NCBI GenBank assembly: GCA_963788285.1
Contig: CAWBGB010000012.1
Span: forward strand, 62,001 to 126,000
Reading direction: 5' to 3'
Origin: Alicyclobacillus_A sp963788285
GTDB taxonomy: Bacteria; Bacillota; Bacilli; Alicyclobacillales; Alicyclobacillaceae
Length of the DNA: 64,000 nucleotides
Both the position numbers and the translations under genes were made by a program. Within the stretch, counting starts at the first letter, position 1. Each line of letters opens with the position of its first letter. Positions 61,293 through 64,000 of this stretch are shown piece after piece. Below the pieces are notes generated by a model. That model ran no database searches, had not been told where the DNA came from, and worked only from the letters and a program-made list of their open reading frames with translations.

Positions 61293-62165
61293 GTGCAACT
61301 GAACGCAGTGCGGTTGTCGGACCACGTGTTGCAAGTGGCTGTCCCGACGCCCACGCTTCCCCCTTCGTATGAAACGAATACATACGTCATTCATCACGGC
61401 AATACCGCTCTGCTCGTGGATGCCGGCAGCGAAGACGCGGCCGTGCTGCAGGAACTGGTGGATACGCTTAAAGCGGAGGGAATCGGGCGTGTGGCCGCGC
61501 TGCTCGCCACGCACTATCACCGTGACCACACCCAAGGACTACCGTTCCTTCAGAGAGCTTATCATGCCCCCATCCACATCCATCGCTTCGATCATACCGC
61601 CGTCATTCGGCAGATAGGCTTTAACTGGGACGTAGAACCCATCCAGTCCTCGTACAATGTGGACGGCCTGACAGTGTACGTTGACCATCATCCGGGCCAC
61701 ACGCACGGCCACGTCCACATCCGCATTCCTGCAGACAAGGTGGTTCTCGTCGGTGACCACCTGGCAGGCGACGGTTCCGTATGGATTGGCCCACCTGACG
61801 GCCACATGGCACCGTATTACGATGCCCTGCGCGCGATTGAGCACAGCGGTTGCGAGATAGCGGGTCCCGGCCACGGCAAAGCGTTACCAAACGCCGCAGA
61901 AGCCGCAGCAGCTCTTTTGAAACGGCGACAACAGCGCGAACAGGAGATTGTTCAATGGATTGCACAGGCTCCACGTACGCTGCAGGAACTGGTGAATCTG
62001 TTGTACGGCGGAGTCGTTCCCGATGCCGCGATGTGGGTCGCCAAAAAAACCGTTCAGGCACACCTTCAACATCTTCTCAACGGCGGGTTAATAACGCGCA
62101 AGTACGTATCCACTCAATTTGTCTATACCCCCAGCCGACCGCCAAAGCCAACAGATACAGTGTAA
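61293..62165 (+). CDS. MBL-fold metallo-hydrolase (LACTB2-like)
   Basis: 290 residues. Metal motif THYHRDHTQG (HxHxDH), a later VDHHPGHTHGHVHIRIP histidine and VLVGDHLAGDG aspartate, and PGHGKAL with the last histidine: a complete two-metal site. The C-terminal winged-helix-like portion (about 210-290, PRTLQELVNLLYGG, then KKTVQAHLQHLLNGGLI) is the LACTB2-type tail. Substrate unknown (thioester, phosphodiester or RNA). GTG at 61293 is behind AGGAGTGAGG. Confidence 0.9.
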   Translation: MQLNAVRLSDHVLQVAVPTPTLPPSYETNTYVIHHGNTALLVDAGSEDAAVLQELVDTLKAEGIGRVAALLATHYHRDHTQGLPFLQRAYHAPIHIHRFDHTAVIRQIGFNWDVEPIQSSYNVDGLTVYVDHHPGHTHGHVHIRIPADKVVLVGDHLAGDGSVWIGPPDGHMAPYYDALRAIEHSGCEIAGPGHGKALPNAAEAAAALLKRRQQREQEIVQWIAQAPRTLQELVNLLYGGVVPDAAMWVAKKTVQAHLQHLLNGGLITRKYVSTQFVYTPSRPPKPTDTV

Positions 62166-62181
62166 CGCATGGTGCATGATT

Positions 62182-62883
62182 CTAGATGCCACTCTTTGGC
62201 CCGGGTACCGACAACGACTGTAGACAATCGTCCGCCGACGAGTACTCGGCGATGCCCTTCAACATTGCAATCGTTGGTGGAACTGCGTTATGGGCTCCCA
62301 TTTGAATGCTGGACAGCAAGTCCACTGGCCGACACCACCGCACCCACTCGTTTTCCGTGCTATGTAAGCGCGGTTCCGGACTTTCTACCCGCATGACATA
62401 TAAAAAGAAGCGGGTGTCAAACCGGGCCGGCATATGCGGTGGTGTGACCCACCGACCGACAAACCGTATGGAAGATCCGTCCAATTTGAACCCGTGCGCC
62501 GCTAAGAGATGGTCCAGCGTGCATTCTCCGGTCAATAAACCCCTCTGCTCTTGTTCCGACAGGGCGTAAATACCGCTGTCGCTTTGCAAGGCACACAGCC
62601 AACCGACCTCCTCTGCACACTCGCGAACGGCTCCGATGGCGTAGGCGGGATCATCGTGTCGATTCTGCCCAATGATGGAGCCTGTCCACCAGGAGGCATT
62701 CTCCATCCAATCGCGACTGTCCAAACTGCCGCCCGGATACGCCAAATAACCTGGCAAGAAGCGCATCTCGTGGGAGCGCTTCATGACCAGCACCTCGACA
62801 CCATCCTCCCCGTCGCGAACAATTAAGAGTGATGCTGCCGGCCGAATGACTTTGCTGCCTGAGGGCTTGTTCGTCTCGGACAC
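62182..62883 (-). CDS. Nudix hydrolase
   Basis: 233 residues. The Nudix box is AYPGGSLDSRDW... with a long insert, then AIGAVRECAEEVGWLC carrying the REx2EE metal ligands. Long Nudix proteins of this layout often act on CoA or nucleotide-sugar pyrophosphates; the substrate is open. The start is GTG at 62883, with AGGAG 8 nt upstream; an in-frame methionine adds 14 residues. Convergent with the MBL gene, with a 16-bp gap. Confidence 0.88.
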   Translation of the reverse strand: MSETNKPSGSKVIRPAASLLIVRDGEDGVEVLVMKRSHEMRFLPGYLAYPGGSLDSRDWMENASWWTGSIIGQNRHDDPAYAIGAVRECAEEVGWLCALQSDSGIYALSEQEQRGLLTGECTLDHLLAAHGFKLDGSSIRFVGRWVTPPHMPARFDTRFFLYVMRVESPEPRLHSTENEWVRWCRPVDLLSSIQMGAHNAVPPTIAMLKGIAEYSSADDCLQSLSVPGPKSGI

Positions 62884-63008
62884 CGTTTCTCTCCTCTTCC
62901 TGAACACAGGCATAAAAATCTGCAATCCTTGTATGTTTTAATTTGCATTATCTTTCATATATGAATCCACGCAGTCTTTGTAAGCTACTGAATTCCTAGT
63001 CAAAGTGT

Positions 63009-63014
63009 GTATAA
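63009..63014 (+). promoter_or_regulatory. -10 element of the membrane-protein gene
   Basis: TATAAT at 63009-63014, 36 bp before the start codon; no good -35 at normal distance. A T-rich extended-type region (TGTG) precedes it. Confidence 0.4.
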
Positions 63015-63049
63015 TGGGACGGACACCACGGAAATGGAGGCCGCGCCGT

Positions 63050-63719
63050 ATGGCAGAACACTCGGCACTCAATTACTGGAGAGTACTCGGTCAACTAATC
63101 TTGATTCGAGACGTGGTCAACGCAAACCTGGACATCAAGCTGGAACAAGCCATTAGCGATTCAAGTGGGCGACAGCCTGGACCGGACTGGTGGCTGCCCT
63201 CGCCATTTTGCTGCGCCATCCAAACGTTGTGGCGTTAACCCTTTCAGCTTTCGGAGTACACGTTCGATTTAACCGCCTTGAGGCCTCAATACTGACAGTC
63301 GTTCTGACGGCTCTCGGAATATGTTTCGCCTACGGCTTCCTTCGTCTATATACGCTTGTCCACCACGTGATGGTCACCAATGTCTTCAAATGCCGTGGGC
63401 AGCGGTTGCGGTTACTAAATTTCTACGGCTCTGTATTCGCTCGCCGTCCGCACTCACCGTCGCATATGACATCTGGCCTTCCCTGCACGGGTTCAGCGCT
63501 TCTCTCGGGGGAATGGTCACCCTCTACATCCTCTGGCTGCATAGTACAACGTACAACATCATCTTCCACAGACGCGGCGCCGGAGGACTTTGGCTGTTCG
63601 TGAGTGGTACCCTCGTAACATGGTTCGTGCTGTGCATTTGCGCACTCGGCGTGGCCGTTACATTCGCCGTCATATCGTTCTTCACACTGGTTCTGCTAAG
63701 ACTGTTTACGCGCCACTAA
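63050..63719 (+). pseudogene. Polytopic membrane protein, two frameshifts
   Basis: A good start (ATG at 63050, GGAGG upstream; MAEHSALNYWRVLGQLILIRDVVNANLD) leads after about 40 codons into other frames: WTGLVAALAILLRHPNVVALTLSAFGVHV and LEASILTVVLTALGICFAYGF, then after about 63400 TVAYDIWPSLHGFSASLGGMVTLYILW and LFVSGTLVTWFVLCICALGVAVTFAVISFF to the stop at 63719. It would give about five membrane helices in some 223 residues. Two single-base shifts, so decay or sequence error. Confidence 0.6.
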
Positions 63720-64000
63720 CTAGAGGCCACAGGTATTCGCCGCGCATGACCTCGACCGCTTCACCGGTCATATACACGCGTCCACCGCTGACTTCAATGT
63801 GCAAATCGCCTCCGAGCAAGTGAACAGTGACGCTGGTGTCTAATCGCCCTTGTCGTACACCGGCCGCTACGCTCGCGCACGCCCCGGTGCCACAGGCATA
63901 GGTGATCCCGGACCCCCTTTCCCACACACGGAAATCGAGTTCATTACGACGTCTCGCCGTGACAAACTCGACATTCAGCCGCTGCGGAAAATACGGATGC
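63706..64000 (-). CDS. dapF: Diaminopimelate epimerase, C-terminal part (runs off the window)
   Basis: Interconverts LL- and meso-diaminopimelate for lysine and peptidoglycan synthesis. The visible 97 residues contain LNVEFVTARRRNELDFRVWERGSG, the second catalytic cysteine in TYACGTGACASVAA, and the C-terminal LLGGDLHIEVSGGRVYMTGEAVEVMRGEY typical of DapF. The N-terminal half lies beyond the window. It overlaps the 3' end of the convergent membrane-protein gene by 14 bp. Confidence 0.95.
   Translation of the reverse strand, partial: HPYFPQRLNVEFVTARRRNELDFRVWERGSGITYACGTGACASVAAGVRQGRLDTSVTVHLLGGDLHIEVSGGRVYMTGEAVEVMRGEYLWPLVSGA

Noticed and set aside
1..64000. CRISPR arrays, tRNA or rRNA genes, prophage structural genes, replication origin
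   Set aside because: Looked for repeated spaced units, cloverleaf-like segments, phage head or tail motifs and DnaA-box clusters; none found.

Overview
The window looks like a chromosomal segment of a Bacillota bacterium, most likely a spore-forming Alicyclobacillaceae-type species. The reasons are strong AGGAGG-type ribosome binding sites, frequent GTG/TTG starts, Bacillus-type families (RocA, YmaF, a DUF4025/YozQ-like protein, a YkoP-like protein, an SPW-repeat protein), a B12-dependent class II ribonucleotide reductase with NrdR, and moderate GC. The genus is an inference; no rRNA or other marker gene is present.

Left arm (1-21 kb), mostly housekeeping: partial gltX (-), a small lineage-type protein, lgt, hisC (-), ilvA, a Ca2+/H+-type antiporter (-), ppa, a cobalamin-binding-type protein, an operon of DUF72 protein / small membrane protein / enoyl-CoA hydratase (-), a DUF1697 protein, two decayed MFS transporters, a MazG-like pyrophosphohydrolase and an LCP-family wall enzyme. 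A group II intron (14.3-16.1 kb) abuts a decayed IS110 element. Then come rocA (-), a hypothetical gene, a GmhB-like phosphatase, a MarR regulator and an SPW-repeat membrane protein.

Centre (21-39 kb), accessory and decaying: an IS1182-like element sits exactly in the loop of a transcription terminator and is itself interrupted by an IS4-type element. Next are an aldose epimerase, fused remnants of two genes, a small MITE with a 5-bp target duplication, and a TetR regulator flanked by two FadR-like palindromes. A ZTP riboswitch controls purT. Then follow a multiply frameshifted OPT transporter, an ACT-domain malic enzyme, and remnants of a glutamate-synthase-like gene, an alcohol dehydrogenase and a response regulator, interspersed with intact ymaF-like, ykoP-like and alpha/beta-hydrolase genes.

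Metal and ion transport region (38.8-54.8 kb): a membrane-anchored YiiX-like cysteine hydrolase and a 1504-residue tandem P-type ATPase (degenerate N-terminal ATPase half plus complete C-terminal half). The ATPase is surrounded by five small membrane, glycine-zipper or coiled-coil proteins. A divergent Nramp-like transporter with altered metal-site motifs, an IS5-type element, a broken IS110 and a CPA2 cation/proton antiporter follow.

Right arm (55-64 kb): a truncated secreted beta-propeller gene, then nrdR-nrdJ behind two mirror-image NrdR boxes (nrdJ carries a one-base frameshift). A cob(I)alamin adenosyltransferase next to it, with a HAD phosphatase, could supply the cofactor for NrdJ. An MBL-fold hydrolase, a Nudix hydrolase, a frameshifted membrane protein and the 3' part of dapF complete the window.
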